Shown piece after piece: positions 62,589 through 64,000 of a stretch of DNA of 64,000 nt (the first letter of the stretch is position 1; the number at the start of each line of letters is the position of its first letter). The position numbers and the translations under genes were made by a program. The notes under the pieces are model-generated. The model made no database searches. It had not been told where the DNA came from and worked only from the letters and a program-made list of their open reading frames with translations. The DNA comes from Streptomyces sp. NBC_00285. GTDB taxonomy: Bacteria > Actinomycetota > Actinomycetes > Streptomycetales > Streptomycetaceae. The DNA is taken from positions 2,418,001 through 2,482,000 of the forward strand of contig NZ_CP108055.1 in assembly GCF_036174265.1 (NCBI RefSeq), written 5' to 3'.

Positions 62589-62621
62589 AATGAAGGCGTT
62601 CCCGCTGTCTAGCCTTTCATT
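62589..62621 (-). promoter_or_regulatory. Candidate ald operator dyad
   Basis: AATGAAGGC (62589-62597) and GCCTTTCATT (62612-62621) form an imperfect inverted repeat about 110-140 bases upstream of the ald start. It could bind a regulator of the Lrp/AldR type; this is inference. Confidence 0.4.
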
Positions 62622-62624
62622 GCA

Positions 62625-64000
62625 TCAATCTTCAGCAGATGTACTACGGATTTCGCAGGCATTAGCGTCGTGTTCCGGCTCGTCGGCCTGCTCCGGCCCC
62701 GGTTCCCCCTGGGAAAGCACCTCCCCCAGCAGCAGATCCGCGGCGCCGCGGTGCAGCTGGGCGGCCGCGGAATCGCCGAGGCGCTCCAGGGTGTCCGCGA
62801 GCCTCAGCTGGAGCGCGGCCTGCAGCCGGACGTCCTCGGCGCGCCCGGCCCACTCGACGGCCTCCTGGCAGGTGCGCAACGACTCCTCGGGGTGTCCTGC
62901 GTACTCCTGGACGCGGGCGAGTTCGCTCAACGCCCGTGCGTGCGCGGCGACATCGCCGCTCTTGCGGTGTCCGGCGAGCGCGGCCCGCCAGTTCCTGACC
63001 GCCTCGCCGTAGCGGCCCGCATAGGTGTGCGCGGCGGCGATACGGCCGTACAGCCGGGCGGCCTCGGCACGCTCGTCCCGGGCCAGCCGCTGGGCGAGGG
63101 CACGGCCGAACCAGTCGGCGGCCCGGTCGTAGTCACCGAGCTCCAGATGCGCGCCGCCTACGGATTCCATCGCCCGGCCGGTCGCATACGGGTCGTTCGC
63201 TTCCCGTCCGGCGTCCAGCGCCTCCCGGTAGCGGGCCAGCGCCTCCCGGGTCCGGCCCGTCTGGGCGTCCAGGTCGGCGAGGTTCAGCAGGGCGGCGGCC
63301 TTCTCACGGGGCAGGGCGCGCCGCTCGGCCACGTCCAGGACGAGGCCGTGGATGCCGTAGAGGTCGGGGGCGGCGGCCTTCATCCCGAAGTGGGCGACCA
63401 TCGTGCGCACGAGTTGCGACATCAGACGCCGGGCGAGGGTGTCCAGCTCCCCGTCGGCGACCGCGAGCCGGGCCGCGGCGAGCAGGGCGGACCTGCGCAC
63501 GCGCAGCCAGTCCTCGGCGGCCCTGGGGCTCGGGAAGCGCAGGGAGCGCGGCATGTCCTGGAGCTTCTCGCGGGCGTCGGGATTGTCGGTCTCGGTGATC
63601 GCACGGGAGGACTGGAGCAGCCGTACGGTCCGTTCCAGCATGCGGGCGCGGGCCAGCTGGAGCTCGGCCGGGCGGTCCTGGGTGCCGGCGAGGGCCTTGA
63701 ACAGCGGGTGCAGACAGCCGGGGACCACGTACTGCGGCAGCGGCGAGTCCACGACGTGCAGCAGGCCGAGGGCGACGAAGTCGTCGAGGGTGGAACGGGC
63801 GCCGTCCACCGAGCAGCCGGCGAGCGCGGAGGCGGTGTGCGGGTCGATGAGGCCGGCCGGCGCGAGGGAGAGCAGTCGCAGAATCCGGGCGGCGGGACTG
63901 GGCAGGGACGCGTAGACGAGCTTGAAGACCCGGCTGAGCGGGTTCCCTTCGTCACTCTCCGCATGCAACTGTTTGGCCAGATCGGCGACGGCGGCGCTGG
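62625..64000 (-). CDS. NB-ARC/TPR-type regulatory protein, C-terminal part (runs off the right edge)
   Basis: At least 458 codons to the window end; the frame stays open past 64000, so the start lies outside. The visible part opens AAVADLAKQLHAESDEGNPL, SRVFKLVYASLPSPAARILR and LIDPHTASALAGCSVDGARS, the winged-helix region after an NB-ARC ATPase. Many TPR-like helices follow (KAAALLNLADLDAQTGRTRE; LGDYDRAADWFGRALAQRLA; GRYGEAVRNWRAALAGHRKS). Such AfsR-like STAND proteins are signal-controlled switches in Streptomyces. The acidic tail ends SAED. A P-loop or effector domain is not visible here. Confidence 0.85.
   Translation of the reverse strand, partial: SAAVADLAKQLHAESDEGNPLSRVFKLVYASLPSPAARILRLLSLAPAGLIDPHTASALAGCSVDGARSTLDDFVALGLLHVVDSPLPQYVVPGCLHPLFKALAGTQDRPAELQLARARMLERTVRLLQSSRAITETDNPDAREKLQDMPRSLRFPSPRAAEDWLRVRRSALLAAARLAVADGELDTLARRLMSQLVRTMVAHFGMKAAAPDLYGIHGLVLDVAERRALPREKAAALLNLADLDAQTGRTREALARYREALDAGREANDPYATGRAMESVGGAHLELGDYDRAADWFGRALAQRLARDERAEAARLYGRIAAAHTYAGRYGEAVRNWRAALAGHRKSGDVAAHARALSELARVQEYAGHPEESLRTCQEAVEWAGRAEDVRLQAALQLRLADTLERLGDSAAAQLHRGAADLLLGEVLSQGEPGPEQADEPEHDANACEIRSTSAED

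Overview
The window is high-GC actinobacterial chromosome. GTG starts, ATGA/TGATG-coupled operons, streptogrisin-type proteases, a SepF-like cell-division protein, Cys-leader peptide logic and a mycothiol-dependent enzyme family all point to Streptomyces. From about 31 kb to the right end the order (sflA, acyl-CoA dehydrogenase, der, plsC, cmk, tyrA, aroH, rluB, scpB, scpA, parA, ald) is a conserved Streptomyces core segment. I recognise it from memory of S. coelicolor (around SCO1749-SCO1773), not from a search.

Left part (0-21 kb). An SOS mutasome pair is split: a catalytically degenerate Y-family polymerase (ImuB-like, 2.4-3.4 kb) and DnaE2 (17.8-21.3 kb) lie on the same strand about 14 kb apart. 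The intervening segment is accessory DNA. It holds an XRE regulator, a Dabb protein, SDRs, a TetR gene with a large palindromic operator, and a redox/electrophile module: an SDR, a DJ-1/PfpI protein, a MerR regulator and a quinone oxidoreductase that share TipA-type MerR boxes. An MFS exporter, two aldo/keto reductases and a secreted beta-propeller follow. The segment is full of scars: an IS5-type transposase fragment, a frameshifted 3Fe-4S ferredoxin, an aldo/keto reductase 3' end, a duplicated SDR 3' end, a WYL-regulator tail, and an integrase remnant abutting the dnaE2 stop codon. A secreted GH43/CBM13 arabinanase-like enzyme sits at the far left.

Middle (21-46 kb). Two secreted streptogrisin-like proteases flank an SPFH/slipin protein and an alpha/beta hydrolase. 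Next comes a decaying flavin/sulfur-type operon. Its LLM monooxygenase and FAD/NAD(P)-binding protein are intact, but the ABC permease and ABC ATPase are reduced to in-frame mini-ORFs by internal deletions, and a DUF1684 gene is truncated and frameshifted. An orphan Cys-type leader peptide lies upstream in divergent orientation. Then come DUF5685, sflA, acyl-CoA dehydrogenase, a DHA2 exporter, a PIG-V-like glycosyltransferase, PAP2, an I78 inhibitor, a WYL regulator with a collapsed epoxide hydrolase, and a branched-chain amino-acid ABC system in which LivH, LivM and LivG are one polypeptide.

Right part (46-64 kb). Housekeeping genes (der-plsC-cmk, tyrA-aroH, rluB-scpB-scpA-RHH-parA, ald) are interleaved with a membrane/Rieske redox trio (52.1-53.8 kb), an ADP-ribosylglycohydrolase/NrtR pair with a palindromic promoter, and a mycothiol-type isomerase. 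An NB-ARC/TPR-type regulator runs off the right edge.

No rRNA gene, tRNA gene or CRISPR array was found. All family names come from reading the protein sequences; nothing was searched.
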